Positions 40,466-51,089 of a stretch of DNA of 64,000 bases are shown here, in pieces (within the stretch, counting starts at the first letter, position 1; each line of letters begins with the position of its first letter). The DNA is taken from NCBI GenBank assembly GCA_945861405.1, contig CAMAUL010000004.1, positions 1 to 64,000 on the forward strand, written 5' to 3'. The stretch is from Candidatus Methylobacter oryzae. GTDB lineage: Bacteria; Pseudomonadota; Gammaproteobacteria; Methylococcales; Methylomonadaceae. The notes beneath the pieces were generated by a model. It saw nothing but the letters and a program-made list of their open reading frames with translations, was not told the origin of the DNA and made no database searches. The position numbers and the translations under genes were made by a program.

Positions 40466-42808
40466 TTAAAACTCTTCCCACTCGTCACTGCTATCACTTT
40501 TGGGCTTACTTGATGATAAAGCAGGGGCTACAGATTTTTCTGTTGCTGTTGTTCTTACTGGTGCAGGTGCCTTGCTACGTACAACTGGCTTGGCCGTTGC
40601 AGAAACCCCCTTAGACTTGACCCTAAAAAAGCTAAGTAACTGGGTCATATTGGTAGACTGCTCACTCATGGCAATACTACCTGCCGCCGCCTGTTCTGCC
40701 AAAGCCGCATTTTGTTGGGTAATATCGTCCATTTGAGAAACCGCTTGATTGACTTGTTCGATACCCGACGATTGCTCTGCACTGGCACTGGCAATGTGCG
40801 CAACAATGTCACCGACTTTGGCGACACTTTCAACAATTTCAGTTAGCGCTGCACCTGTTTCATTAACGAATGCCGTTCCTGCACGAACTTTTTGTACACT
40901 ATTCTGGATCAGCTCATTACTTTGCTGTGCGGCGGTTGCGCTCCGTTGCGCCAGATTACGAACTTCTGTTGCCACAACTGAGAATCCACGCCCTTGCTCT
41001 CCTGCCCTGGCCGCTTCTACAGATGCATTTAATGCCAACAGATTGGTTTGGAAGGCAATCTCATCAATGACGCCAATAATTTCAGCAATTTTGTTACTGC
41101 TTTCATTAATTTCCTGCATTGCGGCGATAGCCGACTTAACTACGCCGCCGCCTTTTTGAGCTAACTGACTTGCTGATTCAACAACCTCAGTCGCTTGAAC
41201 CGTATTCTGTGCATTATTTTTTACGGTACTAGCCAGCTCTTCCATACTGGCAGCCGTTTCTTCCAGGCTGGCCGCCTGTTGTTCAGCTCGATGTGACAGA
41301 TTGTTATTACCACTGGCCATTTCTTGCGATGAACTGTCTATAAAGTCTGCGGCGTCCCTAATTTGAATGATAAATTCACTGAGCTTTGCCAAGGTGCCGT
41401 TAATATTATTCTTGCATTCAGCGTAGACGCCTTGATATTCATTAGTAATGGAAGTGGTCAAATCGCCTTCAGCCATGCTTTCCATCACCCTGTTAACGTC
41501 GCTAAACACGCTTTCAATGACATCCGTTAATTCATTGATGCCGGCAGATAGCGCTTTAGCATTCCCCTGCTTGTCATCTAATCTTATACGAGCACTCAAG
41601 TCACCGGCTTTAACACCTTGCACCAATTGATCGATTTCCTGCTCAATTAGAACTTCATGGGTTCTATCCTCCCATTCAGTAACATAACCAATACGTTCAC
41701 CGGCATCGCCATTAACGGGACTGGCTATAATATTCATATGCCGACCTGCAATAACCAGCGCCGAACTATATGCTTCTTGTGATTTTTCCAATAGGCCACG
41801 CTGAAAAGCAGGATTCTTGTGATACAGATCAACATTTGAACCCATCAATTTATCGACTGAAAAATCAGGTAACTCTTTACGAATATCGCTTTCTGCCGTC
41901 TTGAATATCTTCTGAACACTTTCGTTCATGTAAATAATTTCAAAATTCTTATTCGCTACCATGACACCGTTATGAACATTGTCCAGAGCTTGGGTAATCC
42001 GTTTAGATTCTGCAGCACCTTGCCTGAAATCGGCCATATCCACACCCAGTTTGACTTCCATGCAATACAATCCGCGCAGGAAATCGCCCAGCTGATCCTC
42101 CCGTTTTAAATCCACCTTATTTCCAAAACCACCACTACTCAACCGGTAACAGATAGTGATTGCTGTTTCCAACGTATCGGTTATTACCTTAGTCATGTTG
42201 ATGCTGAGCGCCGAAGCCATCGCGGCTAACAAAGCAACCCCGGCCATCAAGCCGTACTCCTGCGTCAAGAACAACCGGTACATCAAGAAAAAGATCGGCG
42301 TTAAAAAAGTGCATACTACAAAAGCATTTTTTTTCGTTATTGCAATTTCGCCTATCGATTTAGCCATCGCGGCCAAACCAGTCGGCCTTATTTTTACTTC
42401 GCCGGCACTGATTTTCTTGTACAACTGATCCGTCGCGGGGATCAGGTCACGCTTTGGCGGATGTCTAACGGAAAGGTACTCATGGACTTTTCCATCTTTA
42501 AATAACGGCATGGCATTGGCTTCGACCCAGTAATGATCACCGTTTTTACACCTGTTTTTCACCAACCCTTGCCAAGGTCTAAGCTGCTTTAAGGTTATCC
42601 ATAAATCTTCATAAGCTGCCTCAGGCATTTCAGGATGACGAACAATATTATGTTCCGCGCCCATCAGCTCTTCACGGGTAAAACCGCTGGTTTCGACAAA
42701 TGCGTCATTGACGTAAGTAATACGTCCCATCAAATCGGTTCTTGAAACTAAAATTGTACCCTTTTTCAGGATAACCTCATTATTGGTTATCGGCATATTA
42801 ATCTTCAC
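40466..42808 (-). CDS. PAS-containing methyl-accepting chemotaxis protein with CheR-docking tail
   Basis: A 780-residue receptor of Aer-like plan. An N-terminal PAS (about 15-130, [20 protein letters not shown]) is followed by two transmembrane helices (about 165-210) with no large periplasmic loop, so it senses an internal cue. A second PAS-like region (about 270-375), HAMP-like segments and the signalling domain with the tip [20 protein letters not shown] follow. Adaptation-site regions flank it. The tail ends in EWEEF at the extreme C-terminus, a CheR/CheB-binding pentapeptide. Whether the first PAS carries FAD, haem or another ligand cannot be read from the sequence. It lies between the two cheW genes. 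Confidence 0.94.
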   Translation of the reverse strand: MKINMPITNNEVILKKGTILVSRTDLMGRITYVNDAFVETSGFTREELMGAEHNIVRHPEMPEAAYEDLWITLKQLRPWQGLVKNRCKNGDHYWVEANAMPLFKDGKVHEYLSVRHPPKRDLIPATDQLYKKISAGEVKIRPTGLAAMAKSIGEIAITKKNAFVVCTFLTPIFFLMYRLFLTQEYGLMAGVALLAAMASALSINMTKVITDTLETAITICYRLSSGGFGNKVDLKREDQLGDFLRGLYCMEVKLGVDMADFRQGAAESKRITQALDNVHNGVMVANKNFEIIYMNESVQKIFKTAESDIRKELPDFSVDKLMGSNVDLYHKNPAFQRGLLEKSQEAYSSALVIAGRHMNIIASPVNGDAGERIGYVTEWEDRTHEVLIEQEIDQLVQGVKAGDLSARIRLDDKQGNAKALSAGINELTDVIESVFSDVNRVMESMAEGDLTTSITNEYQGVYAECKNNINGTLAKLSEFIIQIRDAADFIDSSSQEMASGNNNLSHRAEQQAASLEETAASMEELASTVKNNAQNTVQATEVVESASQLAQKGGGVVKSAIAAMQEINESSNKIAEIIGVIDEIAFQTNLLALNASVEAARAGEQGRGFSVVATEVRNLAQRSATAAQQSNELIQNSVQKVRAGTAFVNETGAALTEIVESVAKVGDIVAHIASASAEQSSGIEQVNQAVSQMDDITQQNAALAEQAAAGSIAMSEQSTNMTQLLSFFRVKSKGVSATAKPVVRSKAPAPVRTTATEKSVAPALSSSKPKSDSSDEWEEF

Positions 42809-42857
42809 GCCACATTACCTCTTAAAATTTCACACATCATGACAAACACATTAAATA

Positions 42858-43376
42858 TCATTGACTTTCATCCTGATCCAATTCCTCTAGCTTCAGTAAC
42901 TTATCAACATCAAGCAGCATTACCATGCGCTCATTAACCGATACCAGTCCGTTAATGAATTCGTTACTTACTTTAGCTCCAAAGTCTGGAGCACTTTGAA
43001 TTTCAGTTTTATCCACACTGATTACATCAGAAACCGAGTCGACAACAACACCCATAATGCGTGTCTTGTTACTGTCGCCAGTTTGCAGCACCACAACGAC
43101 CGTCAACGGTGTATATTCGGCTTTACTCAAATTAAACCGTTCTCTCAAGTCGAGAATCGGCACAATGGAACCGCGTAAATTGACCACGCCCTTTTCATAA
43201 TAAGGAACGTTGGGGATTCTGGAAACGGGTTCCCAGCTTCGTATTTCCTGTACGCGAAGAATATCAACGCCATATTCTTCTTTGCCTAAGGCAAAACTCA
43301 GATATTGAACTGCGTTATCCAGGTTTTTACTATAGTGATATTGGTCAATATCTTTACTTTCAGCTTCTTGTGCCAT
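42858..43376 (-). CDS. cheW: Chemotaxis adaptor CheW (first copy)
   Basis: A 172-residue CheW with the family segments YLSFALGKEEYGVDILRVQEI, VVNLRGSIVPILDLRERFNL and VVDSVSDVISVDKTEI. It lies 34 bp after cheA and 49 bp before the MCP gene, so it is the likely core adaptor for that receptor. The N-terminal 20 residues are polar and variable. Confidence 0.96.
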   Translation of the reverse strand: MAQEAESKDIDQYHYSKNLDNAVQYLSFALGKEEYGVDILRVQEIRSWEPVSRIPNVPYYEKGVVNLRGSIVPILDLRERFNLSKAEYTPLTVVVVLQTGDSNKTRIMGVVVDSVSDVISVDKTEIQSAPDFGAKVSNEFINGLVSVNERMVMLLDVDKLLKLEELDQDESQ

Positions 43377-43410
43377 ATCTGCTTTTATCTATTGTGCTTG
43401 TATCTATATA

Positions 43411-45522
43411 TTAGCGAATTGAAAAACGAACCAAACCAGGAACGTCAAGAATCAGCGCAACAGAACCGTCGCCCAAAATAGTTGCACCTGAAACGCCTTC
43501 CACCCGCCGGTAATTTGCTTCCAATGATTTAATAACAACCTGTTGTTGGCCCAATAACTCATCTACGAGCAAACAACACAGCTCACCCTGTCCCTCGACG
43601 ACGACCAAGACACCTTCTTTGGACTTAGTCGGATTGCCTGAATGAACGTTAAAAATTCTACGCATTCTAATGACAGGCAAATATTCATTACGTAAGCGGA
43701 AGGTTTCCCCTTTACCTGCAACCTTGTTCAACATTCTTTCGGTAATGTTAATTGATTCAATAATAGAAACTAACGGCACAATGTAGGTTTCATCGCCCAC
43801 CGCAACCGATTGACCGTCAAGAATTGCCAAGGTTAACGGCAAGTGGATTGCGATAGTTGTCCCTTTACCCAGCTCTGAAATAATTTCTATATTACCGCCC
43901 AATGACTGGATGTTTCTTCTGACAACATCCATACCCACACCACGACCGGAAATATCGGTGAGCTGTTCAGCTGTAGAAAAACCCGGCATAAAGATCAGTT
44001 CAAATATCTGTTTTTCAGTAAGTAAGTTATTTTCCTCAATCAAGCCTTTTTCGATGGCCTTAGCCAGCAGCTTATCTTTATCCAATCCGCGACCATCATC
44101 AATAATTTCGATGACAATATGACCTCCACGATGATAAGCCTTCAGCTCTATGGTTCCTGTTTCAGGCTTACCTGCTGCGACTCTATCTGCAGGCATTTCT
44201 ATACCGTGATCAAGGCTGTTCCTAATCAAATGAACCAACGGATCGTTGATCAGCTCAACGACGGCTTTATCAACTTCGGTATTTTCCCCGACCAGTTTCA
44301 GTGCAATTTTCTTATCTAATTTGCTACTGATATCATGCACTAACCGTGGAAAACGGCTAAAAACAAAACTGATCGGCAACATCCGAATATTCATGACGCT
44401 TTGTTGTAGATCGCGAGTATGCCGTTCTAATTGGGCAAGCCCCCTTTTAAGTTGGCCTACCTTGTCCATGCTAAAGTTTTCACCCACTAAACCCAACATG
44501 GACTGAGTGATCACGACTTCGCCAACCATATTGATTAAGGTATCAATTTTATCTGTATCTACCCGAATCGAACTGGCCTTTGCGGTATTTTTTGTTGCAT
44601 CATTGTCAGCATCTTGAGAATCCGATTTTTTGGTTTCTGTAGCCACCTTAGGTTTAACCTCGACAGGTTTTGGAGCAGGGTTACTAGGTGTGATTACTGC
44701 GGCGGGTTCAGGATCGGCTTTTTTTACAACGGGGGTAGACTTTACGGCTTTGGCAAGCGGCTGAATTTCCATTTCACAGTCGCCTTCAACCCAATTAAAT
44801 ATTTCTCTGATCTCATCGCCGGAAATATCCCCGACAACCTTTAAATCCCAAGAAATATTGCATTCTTCGGGATCTAACTCATAAAAGCCAGGAACATCCT
44901 GAATATTAGCAGTGGTTGTTAAATCACCTAGCTCATTCAATTCCCGAAATAGCCTTACCGGATCATTGCCGGTTTTAAGTAAATCCAAATAGGGGCAAAA
45001 AGCTATTTTCCAGCCCTGTTCGCCTAATTCAATGGACTCTTCTTCAACAATATCAGGAACAACATTGACAGCAAGCTCTTCACTGACTACTGCTTCCTGC
45101 TCGACTGGTGGTGACAATTCTTCCGTTACCGTGCCGCCATTAAGCACAACTTCCAAAGCGGATTTGTGTTTTGCTACGCTGGCATTATTAACATCCTGCT
45201 CATTCTGTATCGCAGTCAACATCTCTCTAAGACAATCAACTGATCCAAGCAAAACATCGACTGCGGGCTGAGTTACCTGCCTGCGGCCATCGCGCATTTC
45301 ATCGAGCAGGGTTTCCATAATATGAGTATAGTCGGCGACTACGGTAAACCCAAAAGTTCCACTGCCGCCCTTGATCGAATGCGCCCCCCTGAAAATAGTA
45401 TTGATTATTTCTGAATCAATATCCCCCATATCGAGAGTTAGCAACCCTGACTCCATTGCTTCCAAGCCTTCGAAACATTCTTCAAAAAAGACCTGATGGA
45501 ATTGTGACATATCAATAGACAT
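43411..45522 (-). CDS. cheA: Chemotaxis histidine kinase CheA
   Basis: A 703-residue CheA. The P1 phosphotransfer domain has the phospho-acceptor His in RGAHSIKGGSGTFGF. A second region (about 165-255, beginning GWKIAFCPYLDLLK) is a variant P2-like module. P3 dimerisation starts near SIRVDTDKIDTLIN; P4 carries the N box LIRNSLDHGIE and G boxes DDGRGLD and GRGVGMDVV; P5 is the C-terminal CheW-like regulatory domain. All domains are intact, so it should phosphorylate CheY, CheB and the receiver-only paralogue. The gene lies behind cheY, with a tiny CxxC frame and a repeat in the 235-bp gap. Confidence 0.97.
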   Translation of the reverse strand: MSIDMSQFHQVFFEECFEGLEAMESGLLTLDMGDIDSEIINTIFRGAHSIKGGSGTFGFTVVADYTHIMETLLDEMRDGRRQVTQPAVDVLLGSVDCLREMLTAIQNEQDVNNASVAKHKSALEVVLNGGTVTEELSPPVEQEAVVSEELAVNVVPDIVEEESIELGEQGWKIAFCPYLDLLKTGNDPVRLFRELNELGDLTTTANIQDVPGFYELDPEECNISWDLKVVGDISGDEIREIFNWVEGDCEMEIQPLAKAVKSTPVVKKADPEPAAVITPSNPAPKPVEVKPKVATETKKSDSQDADNDATKNTAKASSIRVDTDKIDTLINMVGEVVITQSMLGLVGENFSMDKVGQLKRGLAQLERHTRDLQQSVMNIRMLPISFVFSRFPRLVHDISSKLDKKIALKLVGENTEVDKAVVELINDPLVHLIRNSLDHGIEMPADRVAAGKPETGTIELKAYHRGGHIVIEIIDDGRGLDKDKLLAKAIEKGLIEENNLLTEKQIFELIFMPGFSTAEQLTDISGRGVGMDVVRRNIQSLGGNIEIISELGKGTTIAIHLPLTLAILDGQSVAVGDETYIVPLVSIIESINITERMLNKVAGKGETFRLRNEYLPVIRMRRIFNVHSGNPTKSKEGVLVVVEGQGELCCLLVDELLGQQQVVIKSLEANYRRVEGVSGATILGDGSVALILDVPGLVRFSIR

Positions 45523-45573
45523 AGACTTACCTGTATGCGCCTAAATTCATTTAAACAAGATTAACGGCGCCGC

Positions 45574-45620
45574 GCCAGCTCCCGGCTGGCTTGCGGCATA
45601 CACACCATCCCTGGCGATAA
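45574..45620 (+). repeat. TCCCG-loop hairpin repeat, intergenic copy
   Basis: A 47-bp unit: GCCAGC-TCCCG-GCTGGC hairpin followed by the shared arm TTGCGGCATACACACCATC. It differs from the copy at 61245-61290 at the stem, where both sides change together, and at two arm positions. It lies between cheA and the small CxxC frame. Confidence 0.85.
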
Positions 45621-45638
45621 CACAAAAACTTTTTTTAT

Positions 45639-45722
45639 TTATTCCTGACAGGGCAAACAACTAAACCATTCATCCAAACAGTCAGGACAAAGTCGCATGG
45701 GGCTAGGCATATCAATAGGCAT
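45639..45722 (-). CDS. Possible 27-residue double-CxxC microprotein
   Basis: A short frame between cheY and cheA, in the same direction. The ATG at 45722 has AGGA seven bases upstream. The product begins MPIDMP and holds two CxxC pairs, C12-P-D-C15 and C22-L-P-C25, with an acidic/aromatic spacer (LDEWFS), a pattern that could bind one zinc ion. The first six codons and the leader resemble the start of cheA (MSIDMS), so it could also be a remnant of a duplicated cheA 5' end. There is no database support here; I give it only as a candidate. Confidence 0.4.
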   Translation of the reverse strand: MPIDMPSPMRLCPDCLDEWFSCLPCQE

Positions 45723-45757
45723 AAACTTATCCTGCATGAGCGTTTAACACACATCAA

Positions 45758-46120
45758 CTAACCCAAAACTTTCAATAATGTTTTTAATAATTGATCAGGG
45801 TTGAAGGGTTTAACCATCCACCCCGTTGCGCCGGCAGCTTTACCTTCTTGTTTTTTTTCGATTCCTGACTCAGTCGTCAGCATCAACATGGGAATAAATT
45901 TATAATCGGGGAGTGCCCGCAAATCTCTAATTAACGTGATCCCGTCTTTATTTGGCATATTGACATCGGTTACTACACAATCAAATTTTCTGGCTTGCGC
46001 TTTTTCTAAAGCATCGACCCCATCTACTGCTTCCTCGACATCGTATCCAGCAGCTCTTAAAGTAAATGAAACCATTTTTCTCATTGAAGCTGAATCGTCA
46101 ACTGCAAGAATACTTGCCAT
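45758..46120 (-). CDS. cheY: Chemotaxis response regulator CheY
   Basis: A 120-residue single receiver domain. The acidic pair lies in AVDDSASMRKM, the phospho-acceptor Asp in VVTDVNMPNKDG, the switch Thr in MLTTESG and the Lys in MVKPFNPDQL. The ATG at 46120 has GGAG six bases upstream; an ATG four codons earlier is less likely. It is the first gene of the locus: a TATACT -10-like sequence lies on the minus strand at 46197-46202, and the tRNA-Leu terminator is upstream. No cheZ or fliM is in the window, so its output target is not apparent. Confidence 0.95.
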   Translation of the reverse strand: MASILAVDDSASMRKMVSFTLRAAGYDVEEAVDGVDALEKAQARKFDCVVTDVNMPNKDGITLIRDLRALPDYKFIPMLMLTTESGIEKKQEGKAAGATGWMVKPFNPDQLLKTLLKVLG

Positions 46121-46266
46121 TGTTTTCTCCATTAATCTCTAATTTTTTAAAGCAAAACCCTGTGCGGATATTACAGCATCCTACGTTTAATTACCTAGTA
46201 TAGTCTAATTTATTTTGCTGTAGCGCGCTTCTAATCTGGAAACTTTTTTCATTTTCATTGTAGCAA

Positions 46267-46304
46267 ACAAAAAAACACCCCACTAGAGAGAATCCCTAGC
46301 AGGG
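46267..46304 (-). terminator. Rho-independent terminator of the tRNA-Leu gene
   Basis: On the minus strand, CCCTGCTAG (46296-46304) pairs with CTAGTGGGG (46278-46286), with two G.T pairs, and is followed by TGTTTTTTTG. It lies directly behind the tRNA 3' end and isolates cheY. Confidence 0.85.
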
Positions 46305-46310
46305 TACATT

Positions 46311-46395
46311 TGGTGCCGATGGCCGGATTTGAACCGGCACAACTTTCGTCACCACCCCCTCAAGATGGCGTGTCTACCAATTTCACCACATCGGC
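46311..46395 (-). tRNA. tRNA-Leu (anticodon GAG)
   Basis: An 85-nt type II tRNA with CCA encoded. The acceptor stem GCCGATG pairs with CATCGGC, the D-arm region reads TGGTGAAATTGGTAGACACG, the anticodon loop TTGAGGG gives GAG, the variable arm is long as in all tRNA-Leu, and GGTTCAAATCC is the T-loop. It reads codons CUC and CUU. It lies between cheY and secG with a terminator of its own. Confidence 0.96.
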
Positions 46396-46467
46396 TAAAA
46401 CATGATCGTAACGATGTTGTTTATTTAATCGTTTTTATAGAACTTGATGTGTCATAAACAGAATTTG

Positions 46468-46881
46468 TTACTTCTTTTCAGTTGTCTTCTTCTCGGCTTT
46501 TGAGGCCGCTGGAGCCGCAACGGGCACTTCTTCCGATTTAAGATCCGGCACTGGAGTTGCACTGCCAGCATCTTTTGCACCACCGACATCAGGAATACCC
46601 AGAGCATCCTGTTCAACCTTGGGAGCGCTCATTAAATCATAAGCTGCGCCCTGCTTGCCGTTTAGCACTGCAAGTCCTAAGCTGGTCAGGAAAAACAAGG
46701 TTGCCAGAATTGCTGTGGATCTTGATAAGAACGATGCCGCACCTTGCGCTCCAAAAACAGACCCCGAAGAACCTGTACCAAAAGCGGCGCCTGCATCGGC
46801 TCCTTTGCCTTGTTGCATTAATACTAACCCAACAACCCCTAAACCCAACAGCACATGAATTACAATAATTACCTGATACAT
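46468..46881 (-). CDS. secG: Preprotein translocase subunit SecG
   Basis: A 137-residue SecG, a two-helix inner-membrane subunit of SecYEG. The first helix is VIIVIHVLLGLGVVGLVLMQ, followed by the conserved GKGADAGAAFGTGSSGSVFG cytoplasmic loop and the second helix ILATLFFLTSLGLAVL. The C-terminus is a longer Ala/Lys/Glu tail than in E. coli. It follows tpiA by 16 bp in the usual glmM-tpiA-secG order. Confidence 0.95.
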   Translation of the reverse strand: MYQVIIVIHVLLGLGVVGLVLMQQGKGADAGAAFGTGSSGSVFGAQGAASFLSRSTAILATLFFLTSLGLAVLNGKQGAAYDLMSAPKVEQDALGIPDVGGAKDAGSATPVPDLKSEEVPVAAPAASKAEKKTTEKK

Positions 46882-46897
46882 GAAAGTTTTAACTTCT

Positions 46898-47647
46898 CTA
46901 AATTGAATGATAAATCTTTAAAAAGGATTCCGCATCCAACGAAGCCCCACCAATTAAACCGCCATCAATATCCGGCATGGCAAACAAACCTTTTGCATTA
47001 TCCGGTTTGGCGCTGCCGCCATATAAAATCTGTATTTTATCCGCAATGGACTGATCTTTAGCAGCAATGTACTGTCTTATGTAGCGATGGACTTCCTGAG
47101 CCTGTTCATCAGTTGCTGTTTTTCCTGTTCCTATAGCCCAAACCGGCTCGTAAGCAATCACTGCTGCGCTAAAAGCAGCTATACCTGCCAAATTAATAAC
47201 CGCATCAAGCTGAGTATTAATCACCGCAAAAGTCTGGTCTTGTTCGCGTTGCTCCAGCGTTTCACCGACGCACAAAATAGGGATAATATTTTGCTCTTGC
47301 GCCTGACAAAAACGCGCAGCTACCGATTCGTCTGTATCGCCGTAATAACTGCGTCTTTCGGAATGTCCGACAAGCGCGTATTTGCAACTGAATTCGCTTA
47401 GCATCGCTGCCGAAATTTCTCCGGTAAACGCGCCTGAAGATTTATCTGCAACATTTTGTGCGCCTACTGCCAATGCGGTGTTTTTAACTAATTCGCTTAC
47501 TTTAGGCAAATGCACATATGGCACACATACTGCGATATCCGCATTATTTTCCCCTAACCCTGCAATGATGCCTTTTGCAAGCAACTCGGCACTGGCAAGA
47601 GTTCCGTTCATCTTCCAATTTCCCACAACTAGAGACCGACGCATCAC
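46898..47647 (-). CDS. tpiA: Triosephosphate isomerase
   Basis: A 249-residue (beta-alpha)8 enzyme interconverting dihydroxyacetone phosphate and glyceraldehyde 3-phosphate. The start GNWKMNG holds the catalytic Lys, ALVGHSERR the His, and AYEPVWAIGTGKTA the Glu and loop 6; QILYGGSAKP and DGGLIGGASL are phosphate-binding. The length and motifs are typical. It lies between glmM and secG, in the common gammaproteobacterial order. Confidence 0.98.
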   Translation of the reverse strand: MMRRSLVVGNWKMNGTLASAELLAKGIIAGLGENNADIAVCVPYVHLPKVSELVKNTALAVGAQNVADKSSGAFTGEISAAMLSEFSCKYALVGHSERRSYYGDTDESVAARFCQAQEQNIIPILCVGETLEQREQDQTFAVINTQLDAVINLAGIAAFSAAVIAYEPVWAIGTGKTATDEQAQEVHRYIRQYIAAKDQSIADKIQILYGGSAKPDNAKGLFAMPDIDGGLIGGASLDAESFLKIYHSI

Positions 47648-47699
47648 TACTCCTCACATAGAATCAAACCGTCTATAGTATATATTTATAGCCTCCAAT

Positions 47700-49040
47700 T
47701 CAAGCTCCCATTGCTTTCTTAACATCATCGGCTATTTGATTCGCGTAATTTCTCACCAAATCTTCCTGCTGCCCTTCTACCATGACACGAATTAACGGTT
47801 CTGTTCCAGAAGCTCTAAGCAATACCCGGCCCGTATCCCCAAGCTTTTTCTCGACAGCTTTTACCGCTTTTTGTATGACCTCATCCTGCTCCGGATTTAT
47901 TTTCTTGTTCGTTTTGACGTTGACCAAAACTTGCGGGTATTTTTGCATCCCGGATTTCAATTCATGCAGGTTTTTTCCGCTATCCTGCATTTCCGCCATG
48001 ATCTGCAAGGCGGCAATAATGCCATCCCCCGTTGTTGTCCTGTCCAGACAAATAATATGCCCGGAGTTTTCGCCGCCTAAAATTCCTTGGCGTTCTGTCA
48101 ACATTTCCATGACGTAGCGGTCGCCGACATTGGCTCTGATTAAATCAAGGCCCAGCTTCTTCAGGCCATGCTCCATGCCCAGGTTTGTCATTAACGTCCC
48201 CACGACAGGCCCGGACATCTGCCCTGCTTGCAGTCTCGCCTTGGCAATAATATAAATAAGCTCGTCGCCATCAACGATTTCACCTTTATGATCGACCATC
48301 ACCAAACGGTCGCCATCGCCATCCAGAGCAATGCCGAAATCCGCACGATAGGCTAAAACGGTTGCCGCCAGCTTTTCCGGCTTGGTTGCGCCGCATTCGT
48401 CATTAATATTAAGCCCATCCGGCTCAGCGCCTATCGTAACCACTTCCGCGCCGACCTCGCTAAACACATGCGGCGCTATATGATAGGTTGCTCCATGAGC
48501 GCAATCGAGTATGATCCTCATGCCGCTAAAATCAAGCCGCGTCGGTACGCTGGCCTTGCAAAACTCAATATAGCGGCCGGCCGCATCAACCAAGCGTTTC
48601 GCCTTACCCAACTTTGACGACTCTACCGTCGTCATCGGCGAATCGATATGCCGCTCTATTTTTTGTTCTATGTCATCGGGCAATTTCGTTCCCTGCACCG
48701 AGAAAAACTTAACCCCGTTATCATAATAGGGATTATGCGAAGCGCTAATGACGATGCCTGCCTGCGCCCTCAAGGTGCGAGTCAAATAGGCGATACCCGG
48801 CGTTGGCATGGGGCCTAACAAGCGAGTATCGACCCCCGCAGCGGTCAACCCTGCCTCCAACGCCGACTCGAACATATAGCCCGAAATGCGCGTATCTTTT
48901 CCTACCAGAACAAACCCATGGCCTTCATTTGCAAACACTCGACCAGCAGCCCAACCCAACTTCAGAAAAAAGTCTGCGGTTATTGGATACTCACCCACCT
49001 TTCCTCGAATACCATCCGTTCCGAAATATTTTTTTGCCAT
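47700..49040 (-). CDS. glmM: Phosphoglucosamine mutase
   Basis: A 446-residue enzyme converting glucosamine 6-phosphate to glucosamine 1-phosphate for UDP-GlcNAc synthesis. The start FGTDGIRG, the phosphoserine loop [12 protein letters not shown], the metal loop DGDGDR and the C-terminal [12 protein letters not shown] are all present. In many relatives folP lies directly upstream behind ftsH; here only 129 bp with the ftsH terminator separate glmM from ftsH, so folP has moved elsewhere. Confidence 0.98.
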   Translation of the reverse strand: MAKKYFGTDGIRGKVGEYPITADFFLKLGWAAGRVFANEGHGFVLVGKDTRISGYMFESALEAGLTAAGVDTRLLGPMPTPGIAYLTRTLRAQAGIVISASHNPYYDNGVKFFSVQGTKLPDDIEQKIERHIDSPMTTVESSKLGKAKRLVDAAGRYIEFCKASVPTRLDFSGMRIILDCAHGATYHIAPHVFSEVGAEVVTIGAEPDGLNINDECGATKPEKLAATVLAYRADFGIALDGDGDRLVMVDHKGEIVDGDELIYIIAKARLQAGQMSGPVVGTLMTNLGMEHGLKKLGLDLIRANVGDRYVMEMLTERQGILGGENSGHIICLDRTTTGDGIIAALQIMAEMQDSGKNLHELKSGMQKYPQVLVNVKTNKKINPEQDEVIQKAVKAVEKKLGDTGRVLLRASGTEPLIRVMVEGQQEDLVRNYANQIADDVKKAMGA

Positions 49041-49113
49041 GATTCTAAAACCTACAAACAGGTAAAAAGACCGAATACAAAAGTCGACTCCGCAGCTTCG
49101 ATCTCAATAAATT

Positions 49114-49150
49114 ACATACAAAAAAAGGAGAGGCCTTCGCCTCTCCTTTT
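49114..49150 (-). terminator. Rho-independent terminator of ftsH
   Basis: AAAAGGAGAGGC (49123-49134) pairs perfectly with GCCTCTCCTTTT (49139-49150) across the tetraloop CTTC. On the minus strand the stem is followed by a run of T, 20 bp past the ftsH stop. Confidence 0.93.
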
Positions 49151-49169
49151 GTGTCAGCTCAGGAAGCCC

Positions 49170-51089
49170 TCAGCTTTGCTCTGCAGTCCCGCCGATTGAT
49201 TTCTCATTTTTTGTATCGTCCTTGCTCTTAACCTCATCGGTTATAACATCGCCATGAGAAGGCGGCTTGTCATCCCAACCCTGAGGGTCTCTGACCGGCT
49301 TACGGGCCATCAAATCCTCAATTTGGAATTTGTCGATGGTCTCATACTTCATCAGCGCCTCGGCCATGGAATGCAGAATATCGATGTTTTCTTTCAGGAT
49401 TACTTCGGCACGCTCATAATTCCGGTCAATGAAAGAGCGTATTTCTTCATCAATGGTATGGGAAGTCTCTTCGGCAACAGTTTTGTGCTGTGTCACCGAA
49501 CGCCCCAGAAACACCTCGCCTTCTTCCTCACTGTAGGACAATGGCCCCAAGCGCTGAGAAAAGCCCCATTTTGTTACCATATTTCTAGCCAACTCAGTAG
49601 CGCGCTCAATATCGTTAGACGCACCCGTGCTCACCTGTTCCCGGCCGAAAACCACTTCCTCGGCAATACGCCCGCCGTACAAGCTGGAAATCATGCTGTC
49701 CAATTTTTGCTTACTGGCGCTGTACTGATCGCGTTCAGGCAAAAACATGGTAACACCCAGCGCACGACCTCTAGGCATAATACTGACCTTATAAACAGGA
49801 TCATGTTCAGGAACCAGCTTACCGACTATCGCATGTCCCGCTTCATGATAAGCGGTCATTTTCTTTTCTTTCTCGTTCATGACCATAGAGGTTCTTTCGA
49901 CCCCCATAATCAATTTATCCTTGGCTTTTTCCAAGTCCGACATATTGACTACGCGCTTATTCATTCTGGCGGCAAACAAAGCGGCTTCATTGATCAAATT
50001 TGCCAAATCGGCCCCGGAAAACCCCGGCGTGCCTTGGGCAATATATTTAATCTCAACATCATCATCTGCGGGCACTTTCTTCATATGAACGCTAAGAATC
50101 TGCTCACGCCCTCTGACATCCGGCAGACCTACCGTTACCTGACGATCAAACCGACCAGGGCGCAATAAAGCCTTATCCAACACATCCGCACGGTTTGTAG
50201 CGGCAATAACGATAATGCCTTCGTTACCTTCGAAGCCATCCATTTCAACCAGCAATTGGTTTAAAGTCTGTTCACGTTCATCATTGCCGCCGCCCAAACC
50301 GGCGCCGCGCTGACGACCGACAGCATCAATTTCATCAATAAAAATAATGCAGGGCGCATGTTTTTTGGCTTGCTCAAACATATCACGCACTCGGGATGCG
50401 CCCACGCCGACAAACATTTCAACAAAATCCGAACCGGAAATAGTAAAAAACGGCACTTTGGCTTCACCGGCGATAGCACGGGCCAGCAAAGTTTTACCTG
50501 TTCCCGGCGGGCCGATCATCAACGCGCCACGAGGAATTTTGCCGCCCAATTTTTGATATTTTGCCGGATCTTTAAGGAAGTCGACCATTTCGACGACTTC
50601 TTCCTTAGCTTCATCGCAGCCTGCGACATCGGCGAAAGTCACTTTAATCTGATCTTCTTCAAGCATGCGGGCTTTGCTTTTACCAAAATTCATTGCACCG
50701 CGACCGCCGCCGGCGCCGCCCTGCATTTGCCGCATGAAGAAAACCCACACCGCAATCAGCAATAACATCGGCCCAAAAGAAACCAGCAGCGACATCAACA
50801 TCGAAGGCTGCTCGGGCGGAACGGCCTTAACCTCAACGCCATTTGCCAGCAAATCATCTACCATATGGGGATCTGTAGGTGCGTAAGTTTTAAATATCTG
50901 CCCCCCCTGCATCTTACCTTTGACGATATTGTTTTCAATCATCACCTGCTGAACTTGGCCTGCTTTGACCGCCTCGATAAATTGCGAATAAGACATTGAC
51001 GAATCAGCCCTATCATTTTGCGGGCCGAAATTATTAAAAACAGACATCAATACCACTGCAATGACGACCCATAGGATTATATTTTTCAT
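49170..51089 (-). CDS. ftsH: ATP-dependent zinc metalloprotease FtsH
   Basis: A 639-residue membrane AAA+ protease (E. coli 644) that degrades membrane proteins and regulators such as LpxC. Two transmembrane helices flank a periplasmic domain ([15 protein letters not shown] and [20 protein letters not shown]). The Walker A is [16 protein letters not shown], Walker B is [11 protein letters not shown], the SRH contains RPGRFDRQ, and the zinc site is [11 protein letters not shown]. The preferred start gives MKNIILW as in relatives; ATG at 51092 and GTG at 51110 are alternatives. It runs in the same direction as rlmE, but 178 bp apart. Confidence 0.97.
   Translation of the reverse strand: MKNIILWVVIAVVLMSVFNNFGPQNDRADSSMSYSQFIEAVKAGQVQQVMIENNIVKGKMQGGQIFKTYAPTDPHMVDDLLANGVEVKAVPPEQPSMLMSLLVSFGPMLLLIAVWVFFMRQMQGGAGGGRGAMNFGKSKARMLEEDQIKVTFADVAGCDEAKEEVVEMVDFLKDPAKYQKLGGKIPRGALMIGPPGTGKTLLARAIAGEAKVPFFTISGSDFVEMFVGVGASRVRDMFEQAKKHAPCIIFIDEIDAVGRQRGAGLGGGNDEREQTLNQLLVEMDGFEGNEGIIVIAATNRADVLDKALLRPGRFDRQVTVGLPDVRGREQILSVHMKKVPADDDVEIKYIAQGTPGFSGADLANLINEAALFAARMNKRVVNMSDLEKAKDKLIMGVERTSMVMNEKEKKMTAYHEAGHAIVGKLVPEHDPVYKVSIMPRGRALGVTMFLPERDQYSASKQKLDSMISSLYGGRIAEEVVFGREQVSTGASNDIERATELARNMVTKWGFSQRLGPLSYSEEEGEVFLGRSVTQHKTVAEETSHTIDEEIRSFIDRNYERAEVILKENIDILHSMAEALMKYETIDKFQIEDLMARKPVRDPQGWDDKPPSHGDVITDEVKSKDDTKNEKSIGGTAEQS

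Noticed and set aside
49254..50168. 304-residue plus-strand frame inside ftsH
   Set aside because: It is antisense to a highly conserved gene with all AAA and zinc motifs; its composition is that of a shadow frame.
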